Assembly (NCBI RefSeq): GCF_022352215.1
Contig: NZ_JAKRWF010000004.1
Coordinates: 62,001-126,000 of the forward strand
DNA from: Flavihumibacter cheonanensis
Lineage (GTDB): Bacteria > Bacteroidota > Bacteroidia > Chitinophagales > Chitinophagaceae
Length of the DNA stretch: 64,000 nt
Reading direction: 5' to 3'
The notes under the pieces were generated by a model that was not told where the DNA came from, did not search any database, and saw nothing but the letters and a program-made list of their open reading frames with translations. The stretch's first letter is position 1. Each line of letters starts with the position of its first letter. The position numbers and the translations under genes are program-made. Below, one piece after another: positions 17,366 through 26,807 of the stretch.

Positions 17366-17386
17366 TTCCGGAGAGATGCAGGCTAT
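17348..17386 (-). terminator. Terminator of the haloperoxidase-like gene, overlapping the remnant's start codons
   Basis: ATAGCCTGCAT (17355-17365) and ATGCAGGCTAT (17376-17386) form a perfect 11-bp stem. On the minus strand it is followed by G and six T residues, 17 nt after the haloperoxidase-like stop. Both possible ATGs of the L,D-transpeptidase remnant fall in or next to this hairpin. Confidence 0.75.
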
Positions 17387-17402
17387 TTAAAATTCCATAA
17401 AC

Positions 17403-18761
17403 TTATTTAAAATGTAGCTTTTGCTGAATATTGGCAGCAACTTTTCGGCCCTGAATTAGTCCTTGTTCAATTGAAAATCTGTAATGTATTCCCCCATATA
17501 ACCTGGATAATCCGGCTTCATCCGCCATGGCCCGGAATGAGGAATAGGAGCGTGCTTTAAAGAGCAGGGGATCCGTTGTTTCATTGTAAAGATAATCGAA
17601 TGTATGATCAACAAAAGGACGGTTATCTCCAAACAAACTGGTAAGGGCCTCTGCATTGGCGGCAGACAGAGAAGAGTGTGCTGATGGATATTCAGGGTGT
17701 GGAGGAGTTCCCAGTGTGGGTTCCCAACTGCTATGTCCCAATACGTTTTTAATGTAGCTAACAGGTCGGGTTAGCCAATATTGATATTTGGTTTCCCAGG
17801 TACTGATACAGGCATCATACACCATAATTCCACACATCGCAAAAGATAGGCCTGCCATATCAAGTCCGTGTTTTTCATTGTCCAGAACCTGCTTTAAAAT
17901 ACTGATATAATGACCTGGTGTGGTAGTACCTGGAACATCTCTCCAATAAAATGCCATGGCTCTTTCTTCGGATCCGGGTGCAGGAGAAGCATCATATACT
18001 TCTTTAACCATTTTATAAAATGCAGAATTTGGGTCGGTGGAATAGGTAGGTGGCGCAGGGAGTCCCGCACCTTGTTCACTACCTGCTACCATGCGCCGGA
18101 GATTTTTCCAATAAGGAATGCTCTGGACGGATGGTGTAGCAGGTGGCACCCAGAATCCCGGACCAATTTTATCAGCTGGCGCGGAAAAAGGATTGCTGGC
18201 ATTTTTATATCCATCCGACTCCGACCACTCATAAATTGCATTGGCGATCTCCCGTCCGAATACTATAGATCGCTGAACTATTTCAGGTGTGCTCTGACTG
18301 CCATATTCAATGGCCAACGTCTCTTCGAGTAAAGCAATTTGTGAAAGGTTGGACTGAGGAAGGTAGGCAAAGAATTTCCTAGTTATTTCTGCCAAAGCGG
18401 CATTGGCGCTTAAGGCCCAATTGTATTTTTGATTGTTTTCAACTGCCGGTAATTCCTCCAATCCGGTTAATTGTCCGGCCAGGCTTCGATTTGCAGGCAT
18501 TCCAGGAACAACTGATTCATACAGCGCAATCCCAATATAGGCATAATGCCGGGAGAAGGCAGCATTTCCTGTTGCTGTAGGAGCAGTTTTGAAGAAATCA
18601 AGCATCAGGTTCATCCATTGAACAGCTATATCTGCAGGATATGTTTTGGTTAGCTGTTGCTTGCCTTTGTTTTTATTGGAGCCAGGATCATTTAAATCCT
18701 TTTTACACTGTACTGCAGTAAGAGCAATAAGCAGCATCACCCAGAAACTAATCTTTTTCAT
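17403..18761 (-). CDS. Vanadium-dependent haloperoxidase / PAP2-superfamily lipoprotein
   Basis: 452 aa. The N-terminal hydrophobic segment ends in Cys (LIALTAVQCKKD), a loose lipobox, so it is probably an envelope lipoprotein. The C-terminal third has the vanadate/phosphate-binding pattern: RPVSYIKNVL, PPHPEYPSAHSSLSAANA and SRLYGGIHYRFSIEQG, which supply the conserved Arg and His residues of vanadium haloperoxidases and PAP2 phosphatases. Bacterial homologues of this length are called haloperoxidases but few have been tested; it could be a phosphatase. An 8-5-8 inverted repeat lies just before the ATG. Confidence 0.85.
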   Translation of the reverse strand: MKKISFWVMLLIALTAVQCKKDLNDPGSNKNKGKQQLTKTYPADIAVQWMNLMLDFFKTAPTATGNAAFSRHYAYIGIALYESVVPGMPANRSLAGQLTGLEELPAVENNQKYNWALSANAALAEITRKFFAYLPQSNLSQIALLEETLAIEYGSQSTPEIVQRSIVFGREIANAIYEWSESDGYKNASNPFSAPADKIGPGFWVPPATPSVQSIPYWKNLRRMVAGSEQGAGLPAPPTYSTDPNSAFYKMVKEVYDASPAPGSEERAMAFYWRDVPGTTTPGHYISILKQVLDNEKHGLDMAGLSFAMCGIMVYDACISTWETKYQYWLTRPVSYIKNVLGHSSWEPTLGTPPHPEYPSAHSSLSAANAEALTSLFGDNRPFVDHTFDYLYNETTDPLLFKARSYSSFRAMADEAGLSRLYGGIHYRFSIEQGLIQGRKVAANIQQKLHFK

Positions 18762-19023
18762 AAATAAAGTTTTAGTGTTCCTAAAACTAATGCTACCAGC
18801 TGCCGGTTTTTACAACCAACTTAGGAGAGGCGACTCTCAATTCATAAACGGCTGTGAGTCAAAAAGAATAATTTTAGTTCTACATTTCAGCAATGGTTGA
18901 AATTAGCCAACGAACGGTGGGTTTGAGTGCTGGAATGGCCTTTCCTCTTTTAACTGCCTGAAATCGGGTTCTGTAAACAGATTAGATTGGTTAAATTAGT
19001 GGTAGATCTTTTCACCAGTTGCC
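18762..19023. promoter_or_regulatory. Divergent regulatory region between haloperoxidase-like and LytS genes
   Basis: 262 nt without a gene. AGTTTTAG (18768-18775) and CTAAAACT (18781-18788) form a perfect 8-bp inverted repeat with a 5-nt loop, 6 nt before the haloperoxidase-like ATG; it could be an operator or leader hairpin. A one-mismatch -7 element (TAGATTGG, about 18982) faces the LytS gene. Nothing else is recognised. Confidence 0.4.
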
Positions 19024-22000
19024 ATGAGCTACCTGCACAAACCATCTGTGTTGTTTTTACTATTAATGGGACTTGCATTACCTGCATCCTCCCAGCCTCT
19101 ATTTTTTGAAAATTACAGTTCCAGGCAAGGTTTATCTCAACATAATTGTACTTCCATTGCGCAGGATAATTTTGGATTCATCTGGATTGGTACAATCGAT
19201 GGATTGAACCGATATGATGGTAATACTTTTAAAGTCTTTCTGCAGCAAAATGAAGCGGGTAAAAAACTTCCCTCCAATGCTGTTTACAGCCTGTATTTTG
19301 ATACAGTTCAGCAGTTGTTATGGATAGGAACTGCCAGGGGATTGACTATTTATGATCCGAAGGGGGATAGTCTTGCTTTACCCTCCCATTTCTTCCGCAA
19401 TAAGGAACTTGACTTATTTAGAGCATGGCGAATAAAATCATTTAAACCTGGTGAATTCTGGTTTATAACTACCAATAATGGACTTATTCATTTCAATTCA
19501 ACAACCGGAGCATTGAGTTATTTTTTTCAATCCGGGCAAGAAAAGTACAGCGTAACGGATATTGTACTTCACCAGGGCAGGCTGCTGGTTTCAGATTATT
19601 TTAAGTTATATGAACTCCAGCCTGCAGGTGCTACTTATCAGTTGCAATCATTTTTAGGTGAGTATAGATTTCCTCAGATAAGAACCATGGCATCTACAGG
19701 AAACCAACTCTGGATTGGTACCATTTCCAAGGGTTGCTACTTTATAAAAGATGATCCCCGAAAAACCGAAAATATCATCAGGTCTGAATTGGTATTTGGT
19801 GGTATTGAAGCAATAGGAAAAGGAAATGGCCATGATCTCTGGATTTATACCAGGGGAAGTGGTATATATCGATATAATACAAGATCTGAAACCATAGAAA
19901 GAGCAATTCAGCAGCAGGCCAATCCCAGTTCCCCCATTTCCAATTTTGGTGCCTGCATTTTTACTGACCGGCAAGGCATTGTATGGTTAGGAGCAAGCGG
20001 AGGACTGGTAAAGTATGATACACTTCGATACCAGTTTACTACAGTCACCGGTTCGTCCTCTTTAAAAAATTCACTGGCTGATAACGCCGCTTACACCTTA
20101 TTTAGAACATCAGACGGCGATCATTTTGTTGGAACGCAGGGGAAAGGACTTTTTCAATGGGATGTTCAAACGCAATCGTTCAAAGCTTTTCCAGGTACCA
20201 GTGTGGTGGGAAATGCGAATAATGTCATTTACAGTATTACCGAAGATAGCCAGGGTAAACTCTGGTCTGCAACCTGCGGGGGCCTGATGCAGGTTGATAA
20301 AAATACAGCACAGGTCCGCTATTTTCCTGAACAAACAAAAAAACAGCATCTCAATAAAATGTATGCTGTTATCAAATTAAAAAACACTGATAGTCTGCTG
20401 GTTGGAACCGATGACGGTTTGCAATTCTTTTCTTTGAAAAATTATCAGTGGCAAAAACTAACGGAAACGAATTTGCTGGATTCGGTTGCTAAAGAGATGA
20501 GTGCTTTCCGCTCTGCGCAATATTTTTACGAAGAAGCAGATGGAACTGTCTGGATTTGCAATGGTGGCGTTGGTCTCATGAAACTCAATTACGCGCCCTT
20601 ATCCGTTCAGCGGATACAGGTTGTAAACCAGCTGGCAAAAGGCGTTAGAAGTATTGTCAGAAAGGGACCCTATCTGTTGGTTGGCACGAATAATGGGTTG
20701 CTTGTTTATGATGATAAAAAAAATAAAATAGTTCGGCAAGTTTTCTTTCGGCCTGCTGATCAGTCAAGTGTTTGTCACGCTATTCAAACCGATTCAGATG
20801 GTACGATCTGGGTCAGCAGTAATCAGGGATTAGTAAGACTCAATGCCGACTTTTCTGTAATGCAGGAATATAACAGGGGAAATGGTCTTTCTTTCAGTGA
20901 ATTCAATCCGGGTTGCTCAATGGCCGATTCCGACGGTCGCTTGTATTTTGGCGGAATGGATGGCATCACTGTATTTTATCCCCGCCTGATCCAAAAATCA
21001 ACCTTTAGTCCGAGACCGGTGATTACTTCCTTGTTGATCAATAATAAGCCATTTGCATCCCAACGTCATCCTGATCTGGTACAACAACTCACACTATCCC
21101 ATAAAAATAATTTTGTCACGATTGGATTTGCAGTGCCAAATTATTCCAAGGAGTCCAATTGTTTTTTTAGTTACCGGCTTAAGGGGTTGAGTGACGACTG
21201 GAGCAGACCCTCCCGGGTACCTGAAGCTGTTTTTACATCTGTTCCACCCGGTTCGTATGAATTTGAATTGAGATCTTCTAACAGTGATGGATTGTGGAGC
21301 TATCAGCACAAGACTCTTTCTATGAAAATTAAGGCCGCGTGGTGGCAGGAGCCCTGGCTGCAGGTAGCGGTATTGTGTTTGGTTCTTGCTTCCCTGGTGT
21401 TCCTGTATCAAAAACGTATTCAAAAACTAAAGCAGGAGGCCCTGTTGAGAAATCAAATGGCGGAAATCGAGATTAAGGGATTGCATACGCAAATGAATCC
21501 ACATTTCATTTTTAACGCGTTGAACAGTATTAAAGAGATGATCTGGAAAGATGACAAACGAAATGCCAGTAAATACCTGAGTAAATTTGCCTTATTGATT
21601 CGAACCAGCCTTGAACATTCCCGACAACCTTTTATAACCATCCGTCAATGTATTGATCACCTGGAACAGTACTTGCAAATGGAGAAATTAAGGTTTGATG
21701 ATTTCAATTATAGAATAGAAGTTGATGAAGAACTATTACCGGAAGATACACGGATTGCTCCTATGTTGATTCAACCCCTGGTTGAAAATGCGATCTGGCA
21801 CGGATTGCGAAGTAAAAAACAGGATCGCCAACTGATCATTCGATTTTCAAAAAAAGCAGTTTCTATCATTTGTGAAGTGGATGATAATGGTGTGGGTATC
21901 AGACAGACACTTGAAAAATCCGATACGCATCATCGCTTACATCAATCTGTTGGTATTGAAAATATCAAAGAAAGACTGGCCGTATTAAATGAAAAATACA

Positions 22001-22092
22001 AAATGAACTGCTCCTTGCGAATCACCGATAAATCTGATCTGCCTGGCTATTCAAATTCAGGAACCCTGGCAATATTAGAATTATCTGCTTAA
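19024..22092 (+). CDS. Sensor histidine kinase with two-component-regulator propeller (LytS-type kinase)
   Basis: 1022-aa membrane sensor. A signal peptide (residues 1-23) precedes two periplasmic seven-bladed propellers made of Reg_prop repeats (for example GFIWIGTIDGLNRYDG and GTIWVSSNQGLVRLN). A Y_Y_Y domain (about 680-760), one transmembrane helix (about 778-797) and a cytoplasmic His_kinase domain with QMNPHFIFNALNSI (about 824) and an ATPase domain (PLVENAIWHGL, DDNGVGI) follow. It has no receiver or AraC domain, unlike the hybrid sensors. It should sense an envelope signal and phosphorylate the LytTR regulator encoded 10 nt downstream. Confidence 0.93.
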   Translation: MSYLHKPSVLFLLLMGLALPASSQPLFFENYSSRQGLSQHNCTSIAQDNFGFIWIGTIDGLNRYDGNTFKVFLQQNEAGKKLPSNAVYSLYFDTVQQLLWIGTARGLTIYDPKGDSLALPSHFFRNKELDLFRAWRIKSFKPGEFWFITTNNGLIHFNSTTGALSYFFQSGQEKYSVTDIVLHQGRLLVSDYFKLYELQPAGATYQLQSFLGEYRFPQIRTMASTGNQLWIGTISKGCYFIKDDPRKTENIIRSELVFGGIEAIGKGNGHDLWIYTRGSGIYRYNTRSETIERAIQQQANPSSPISNFGACIFTDRQGIVWLGASGGLVKYDTLRYQFTTVTGSSSLKNSLADNAAYTLFRTSDGDHFVGTQGKGLFQWDVQTQSFKAFPGTSVVGNANNVIYSITEDSQGKLWSATCGGLMQVDKNTAQVRYFPEQTKKQHLNKMYAVIKLKNTDSLLVGTDDGLQFFSLKNYQWQKLTETNLLDSVAKEMSAFRSAQYFYEEADGTVWICNGGVGLMKLNYAPLSVQRIQVVNQLAKGVRSIVRKGPYLLVGTNNGLLVYDDKKNKIVRQVFFRPADQSSVCHAIQTDSDGTIWVSSNQGLVRLNADFSVMQEYNRGNGLSFSEFNPGCSMADSDGRLYFGGMDGITVFYPRLIQKSTFSPRPVITSLLINNKPFASQRHPDLVQQLTLSHKNNFVTIGFAVPNYSKESNCFFSYRLKGLSDDWSRPSRVPEAVFTSVPPGSYEFELRSSNSDGLWSYQHKTLSMKIKAAWWQEPWLQVAVLCLVLASLVFLYQKRIQKLKQEALLRNQMAEIEIKGLHTQMNPHFIFNALNSIKEMIWKDDKRNASKYLSKFALLIRTSLEHSRQPFITIRQCIDHLEQYLQMEKLRFDDFNYRIEVDEELLPEDTRIAPMLIQPLVENAIWHGLRSKKQDRQLIIRFSKKAVSIICEVDDNGVGIRQTLEKSDTHHRLHQSVGIENIKERLAVLNEKYKMNCSLRITDKSDLPGYSNSGTLAILELSA

Positions 22093-22102
22093 ACCTTTTT
22101 GT

Positions 22103-22867
22103 ATGATTAAAACGATCCTGGTCGATGATGAAGCCAGTGGCTTATTCACATTAAAGCAATTGTTACAGGAATATTGTCCTGAATTAAAAGTGATTGCCGA
22201 ATGCAGTGATGCGGATACAGCCAGGGAGAAGATCGAGTTATTGGACCCGCAACTCGTTTTTCTGGATATTTCTCTTCCCGGTAAAAACAGTTTTGAGTTA
22301 CTGGAGGAATTGGATCAACATGACTTTGAAATCATTTTTGTTACGGCCCATCACAACTACACGCTTACTGCTTTTAGGTATAGTGCTGTAGATTACCTGG
22401 TAAAACCAATAGATGAGGATTTGTTGGTTCAAGCCGTTAAAAGAGCTGAAAAAAGAATATCGCGCAATGATATCAGTCAAAATGTGTCTACCCTGCTTTT
22501 TAACTTAACCAGGGGTAAACTCGAACAGCAACCTAAACTATGCATCCCCTCCCTTAAAGGATTTCAGGTGGTGGAAGTGAATGATATTCTGTATTGTGAA
22601 GCCTCCGGCAGTTACACAAATTTTTATTTCACGCAACAGTCATCCATTTGTTCTGCAAAACCAATTCATGATTATGAAGAATTACTCCAGGATGCGGGGT
22701 TTGTACGCGTGCACAAATCCTTTCTCGTCAACCTGCGACATATTAAAGAATATATCAGGGGAGAAGGCGGCACCATCATCTTAACCAATAACGCAGAAGT
22801 TGAAGTGAGCCGAAGAAAAAAAGACTCCTTTTTTAATCAGCTCAAATCGTTTAATAAATTTGGATAA
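22103..22867 (+). CDS. LytTR-family response regulator
   Basis: 254-aa cytoplasmic regulator with a receiver domain (residues 1-120; phospho-acceptor Asp55 in VFLDISLPG, conserved Lys in YLVKPID) and a C-terminal LytTR DNA-binding domain (about 150-250, with ILYCEASGSYTNFYF, FVRVHKSFLVNLRHI and VEVSRRKK). It lies 10 nt after the sensor kinase gene and is clearly its partner. LytTR proteins bind direct repeats; no target can be named from here. The gene converges on dxs with a 12-nt gap. Confidence 0.95.
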   Translation: MIKTILVDDEASGLFTLKQLLQEYCPELKVIAECSDADTAREKIELLDPQLVFLDISLPGKNSFELLEELDQHDFEIIFVTAHHNYTLTAFRYSAVDYLVKPIDEDLLVQAVKRAEKRISRNDISQNVSTLLFNLTRGKLEQQPKLCIPSLKGFQVVEVNDILYCEASGSYTNFYFTQQSSICSAKPIHDYEELLQDAGFVRVHKSFLVNLRHIKEYIRGEGGTIILTNNAEVEVSRRKKDSFFNQLKSFNKFG

Positions 22868-22879
22868 ATCGGAAGAACG

Positions 22880-24808
22880 TTATTGCAACAACTGAACTCT
22901 TACTTTCTCCTTCATCATATCCCGCAAAGTTTCTGCAATAGCATTGGCATCATAACCACATTCGCGATGTAATTCCTTCAGGCTGCCATGCTCCACAATC
23001 CGATCGGGAATGCCAAGCATCCTGACTTCTGCCTGGTAGTTATGTGCGGCCATGAATTCCAATACAGCAGAACCAGCTCCACCTACTATGGTGCCATCTT
23101 CTACAGTAATAATTTTTTTATAGCGCTGGAATACTTCATGAAGCATTTCTTCATCCAGTGGCTTTACAAATCGCAGGTCATAGTGGCCTGCATTGATACC
23201 ATATTGTTTCACTTCTCGAATCGCACTTGCTGCAAAATTTCCGGGATGACCAAAACTCAATACGGCGATTTCATCTCCCTCTTTCAATTTGCGACCTTTT
23301 CCAATTTCCACTTCCTTCATTTCTGTTCTCCATTCCGGCATAACACCTTCACCTCGTGGATAACGAATCACAACAGGAAGTTTGGTGGACTCCAGTTGAG
23401 CTGTATACATCAGGTTGCGCAGTTCAGCTTCATTCATCGGTGCACTGATGATCAGGTTGGGAATACAACGGAAATAAGGAATATCATAAGCACCGTGGTG
23501 AGTTGGTCCGTCTTCACCTACGAGTCCCGCGCGGTCCAGGCAGAATACAACCGGTAATTTCTGGATGGCTACATCATGCACCACCTGGTCGTAAGCTCTT
23601 TGCATGAAGGAACTGTAAATATTACAGAACACTTTCATGCCCTGTGTTGCTAATCCCGCACTCACCGTTACTGCATGTTGTTCACAAATGCCTACATCCA
23701 GCGCCCGATCCGGCATTTTATCCATCATGATCTTCAGTGAAGATCCCGATGGCATTGCAGGCGTGATCCCAAAGATGGCTGGATTTTGTTCCGCCAGTTC
23801 CAGAATCGTATGGCCAAATACATCCTGGTATTTGGGCGGCTGGGGTGTATCAAATTTTTTCTTGAATATCTCACCGGTAATCTTGTCGAAAAGCCCGGGT
23901 GCATGCCACTTGGTCTGGTCTTTTTCGGCCAGCTCATAGCCCTTGCCCTTCACTGTAATGATGTGCAGAATCTTTGGACCAGGAATATTTTTCAGGTCCT
24001 GCAGGGTATCTACCAGTTTGGTGATATTATGTCCGTCGATTGGACCAAAGTACCGGATTTTCAATGCCTCAAACAGGTTGCTGCTTTTATTCAGCATACC
24101 CTTGATCGAGTGCTCCAGTTTGGAAGCCATTTCTCTTGAGAAATTTCCGCCAACCGGGAGTTTACCCAACGCTTTCCAAACATCGTCCTTGAATCGGTTA
24201 TAAGCTGGTGAAGTGGTGATATCTGTAAGGTATTCTTTCAGAGCACCTACATTCGGGTCGATGCTCATGCAATTGTCATTCAGGATGATCAGCATATCGG
24301 CATCAGAAACCCCAGCATGGTTCATTGCTTCAAAGGCCATACCTGCAGTCATGGAGCCATCGCCAATCACAGCCACGGACTTGCGGTCTTCACCTTTGTA
24401 TTTGGCCGCCAAAGCCATACCCAGGGCGGCTGAGATGGAGGTGGAGGAATGGCCTACTCCAAACGTATCGTATTCACTTTCAGAGCGTTTGGGAAAGCCA
24501 GATAAGCCACCGTATTTGCGGTTGCTTGGGAAATTATCACGTCTGCCGGTTAAAATTTTATGTCCGTATGCCTGGTGACCCACGTCCCAAACCAATTGGT
24601 CGTAGGGGGTATTATACACATAGTGCAGGGCTGTAGTCAGTTCTACCACACCCAGGCTGGCTGCAAAATGCCCTCCATGCACACTCACTACATCAATGAT
24701 GTACTGCCTGAGCTCGTCACAAACCTGGTGCAATTGTTCTTTTCCCAACTTCTTGAGGTCGGATGGCTGATTGATCTGTTCTAATAGTGGCCCCGGTTTA
24801 ATTTCCAT
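22880..24808 (-). CDS. dxs: 1-deoxy-D-xylulose-5-phosphate synthase
   Basis: 642-aa thiamine-diphosphate enzyme that condenses pyruvate and glyceraldehyde 3-phosphate, the first step of the MEP isoprenoid pathway. The ATG at 24808 gives the family-typical MEIKPGPLLEQINQPSDLKKL; the frame is open further upstream but that part is unlike the family. Motifs: HGGHFAASLGVVELTTALHY, DVGHQAYGHKILTGRR, the ThDP motif GDGSMTAGMAFEAMNHAG, RYFGPIDGHN, and the pyrimidine domain EQHAVTVSAGLA. It sits between two LytS/LytTR gene pairs, apparently by chance. Confidence 0.96.
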   Translation of the reverse strand: MEIKPGPLLEQINQPSDLKKLGKEQLHQVCDELRQYIIDVVSVHGGHFAASLGVVELTTALHYVYNTPYDQLVWDVGHQAYGHKILTGRRDNFPSNRKYGGLSGFPKRSESEYDTFGVGHSSTSISAALGMALAAKYKGEDRKSVAVIGDGSMTAGMAFEAMNHAGVSDADMLIILNDNCMSIDPNVGALKEYLTDITTSPAYNRFKDDVWKALGKLPVGGNFSREMASKLEHSIKGMLNKSSNLFEALKIRYFGPIDGHNITKLVDTLQDLKNIPGPKILHIITVKGKGYELAEKDQTKWHAPGLFDKITGEIFKKKFDTPQPPKYQDVFGHTILELAEQNPAIFGITPAMPSGSSLKIMMDKMPDRALDVGICEQHAVTVSAGLATQGMKVFCNIYSSFMQRAYDQVVHDVAIQKLPVVFCLDRAGLVGEDGPTHHGAYDIPYFRCIPNLIISAPMNEAELRNLMYTAQLESTKLPVVIRYPRGEGVMPEWRTEMKEVEIGKGRKLKEGDEIAVLSFGHPGNFAASAIREVKQYGINAGHYDLRFVKPLDEEMLHEVFQRYKKIITVEDGTIVGGAGSAVLEFMAAHNYQAEVRMLGIPDRIVEHGSLKELHRECGYDANAIAETLRDMMKEKVRVQLLQ

Positions 24809-24952
24809 TCGGTAAAAATAAAGCGTATGAGATAAAGAATTTAACAAATCCGTCCTAAAATAGTTGGCTGCCATCCATCCCGGCCAGTTACCCCCGTCCC
24901 AATTTATTTGGCCATTAGTACAATTCGGTATATTAGGGGTGGAACAAACAGC

Positions 24953-24960
24953 TAGATTTG
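24953..24960 (+). promoter_or_regulatory. -7 element 5 nt from the second LytS start
   Basis: TAGATTTG (exact TAnnTTTG) with 5 nt to the ATG at 24966. Transcription would begin at or beside the start codon. Confidence 0.45.
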
Positions 24961-24965
24961 CCTAT

Positions 24966-26024
24966 ATGCTACCACGCGGAATTAAATATTATTGGATTTG
25001 CCAGGTACTGGGCTGGACCTTCGTGGCCCTGACTATGGTAATTTTCGTATATACATTTACCCCCTCCAAGATTGATCAGCGCCTGTTTGTGCGGGTGGGA
25101 CTGATATTCATATCCGGGATTTTTACCACCCATATGTTCCGGGCCTTTATCAAGCGGAGCGGCTGGTTATTATTGCCGATTGAAAAAGTGATTCCCCGGA
25201 TGGCATTGGGAATTGTAATAACTAGTCTGCTTTGTAGCATCTTGTTTATGGCACTGGTGCAACTCTTTGATGTTCAGACTGATGTGCAGCGTAGGATCGA
25301 TTTTCCAGCCCGATTACTCGGGGCTACCCTGGATATTGGTCTTTTTATAATTCCCTGGACGCTGATCTATTATATTTACCATTATGTGGCGAAGAGCCGG
25401 AAACAGGAAGTAGATACCCTTAAACTGGAAGCGCTGGTAAAAGAACTGGAGCTTAAAACCATCAAAGCCCATATCAATCCGCATTTCATTTTTAATGCCC
25501 TCAACAGTATCCGGGCGTTGATTGATGAGAACCCCAGCCGGGCCCGGGATGCCATCACGGAACTCAGCAATATTCTCCGCAGTAGTATGCAATCTGAGAA
25601 ATCTGAAACGGTACCACTGGAGAAAGAGCTGAATATCGTACGGGATTACCTGGCACTGGAACATATCCGGTTTGAAGACCGGCTGAAAGTGGAATACCAG
25701 ATTGATGAAGATACCCTCGATCAACCCATTCCGCCCATGATGTTGCAAACCCTGGTGGAGAATGCAATCAAACACGGAATTGGTAAGCAGATGAAGGGGG
25801 GAGTAGTGCGCATTATTTCTGATTTCCGGGATAATTACCACGAATTACTGGTACAAAATACCGGACGCTTATCCGGACATATCAATGGTGATGGCTTTGG
25901 AATCAGCAGTACCCGCAACCGGCTGCAGCTTCTTTTTGGCGATAAAGCAGATTTCCATATCCAGGAGAGTAATGGCAATATGGTGGAAGCGAGAGTAAAA
26001 ATTCCGGTAACAGAACCCGCTTAA
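24966..26024 (+). CDS. Sensor histidine kinase, LytS type, four-helix membrane sensor
   Basis: 352 aa from the ATG at 24966, where the family-like MLPRGIKYYWICQVLGWTF begins; the frame is open to an earlier ATG at 24864, but that overlaps the likely promoter. The N-terminal half has four transmembrane helices and no periplasmic domain. The cytoplasmic kinase has INPHFIFNALNSIRALI (about 171-187) with the phospho-accepting His, and an ATPase part (TLVENAIKHGI, GFGISSTRNRL). Its partner regulator starts 10 nt downstream. The plan resembles the YpdA-like and NatK-like kinases common in Bacteroidota. Confidence 0.93.
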   Translation: MLPRGIKYYWICQVLGWTFVALTMVIFVYTFTPSKIDQRLFVRVGLIFISGIFTTHMFRAFIKRSGWLLLPIEKVIPRMALGIVITSLLCSILFMALVQLFDVQTDVQRRIDFPARLLGATLDIGLFIIPWTLIYYIYHYVAKSRKQEVDTLKLEALVKELELKTIKAHINPHFIFNALNSIRALIDENPSRARDAITELSNILRSSMQSEKSETVPLEKELNIVRDYLALEHIRFEDRLKVEYQIDEDTLDQPIPPMMLQTLVENAIKHGIGKQMKGGVVRIISDFRDNYHELLVQNTGRLSGHINGDGFGISSTRNRLQLLFGDKADFHIQESNGNMVEARVKIPVTEPA

Positions 26025-26034
26025 ACGAACACTT

Positions 26035-26766
26035 ATGATAAAGGCAGTACTGATCGACGATGAACGTCTGGCCCGTACAGAACTAAGAAAATTATTATCC
26101 GAATTCCCTGAAATTGAAGTGATCGGTGAAGCTGCCAATGCGGCCGAGGGAATCGATGTAATTGAAAACCTCCAGCCTGACCTGGTATTCCTCGATATCC
26201 AGATGCCGGGAAAAACCGGTTTTGATATGTTGAGCGAACTGGGTAAAGCGCCGCATGTAATCTTTACTACTGCCTACGATGAATATGCCCTCAAGGCATT
26301 TGAAGTAAATGCACTTGATTACCTGCTCAAGCCGGTGGATACCAAACGCCTGGCAGATGCCATTAATAAATTACATGTGGCTGAAGAGAAGGAAGCTATG
26401 GCACCCGCCATCAGTTCCAATCGTAGTTTACTCAGCGAACACGACCAGGTATTTGTAAAAGATGGAGAACGTTGCTGGTTTGTAAAATTGAGTGATATTC
26501 GGTTATTCGAAAGCGTTGGGAATTATGCCAAGGTTTTCTTCGGTAACAACAAACCGCTGATCCTGAAATCACTAAATGCGTTGGAAGAAAGGCTGGATGA
26601 AAAGGTTTTTTTCCGTGCCAACCGAAAACATATTGTCAACCTGCGACTGATTGAAAAAATTGAACCTTATTTTAACGGCGGACTCCTGTTAGAATTGAAA
26701 GGTGGTGAAAAGATTGAAGTGAGCAGGCGGCAAACAGTGAAGTTTAAGGAGATGATGAGCCTGTAA
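26035..26766 (+). CDS. LytTR-family response regulator
   Basis: 243-aa partner of the preceding kinase. The receiver domain has Asp54 (VFLDIQMPG) and the conserved Lys in YLLKPVD; the C-terminal LytTR domain has IRLFESVGNYAKVFF, FFRANRKHIVNLRLI and IEVSRRQTVKFKEMM. It resembles the regulator at 22103, so the two systems are paralogous. The stop codon is followed after 6 nt by a heptamer repeat tract that runs up to the next gene. Confidence 0.95.
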   Translation: MIKAVLIDDERLARTELRKLLSEFPEIEVIGEAANAAEGIDVIENLQPDLVFLDIQMPGKTGFDMLSELGKAPHVIFTTAYDEYALKAFEVNALDYLLKPVDTKRLADAINKLHVAEEKEAMAPAISSNRSLLSEHDQVFVKDGERCWFVKLSDIRLFESVGNYAKVFFGNNKPLILKSLNALEERLDEKVFFRANRKHIVNLRLIEKIEPYFNGGLLLELKGGEKIEVSRRQTVKFKEMMSL

Positions 26767-26772
26767 GGAAGT

Positions 26773-26807
26773 ATGAATTATGAATTGAGAATTAAGAATT
26801 AAGAGAT
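26773..26807. repeat. Degenerate heptanucleotide tract 2 (ATGAATT units)
   Basis: Five consecutive 7-bp units in register (ATGAATT twice, GAGAATT, AAGAATT, AAGAGAT). It fills the whole gap between the LytTR gene and the M28 peptidase; the last unit overlaps the peptidase ATG. Confidence 0.6.

Noticed and set aside
24809-24874. Upstream start for dxs
   Set aside because: The extra residues do not resemble Dxs, and the ATG at 24808 gives the usual beginning.
24864-24965. Upstream ATG start for the second LytS kinase
   Set aside because: The added 34 residues are not membrane- or kinase-like and overlap the probable promoter; the ATG at 24966 begins the typical N-terminus.
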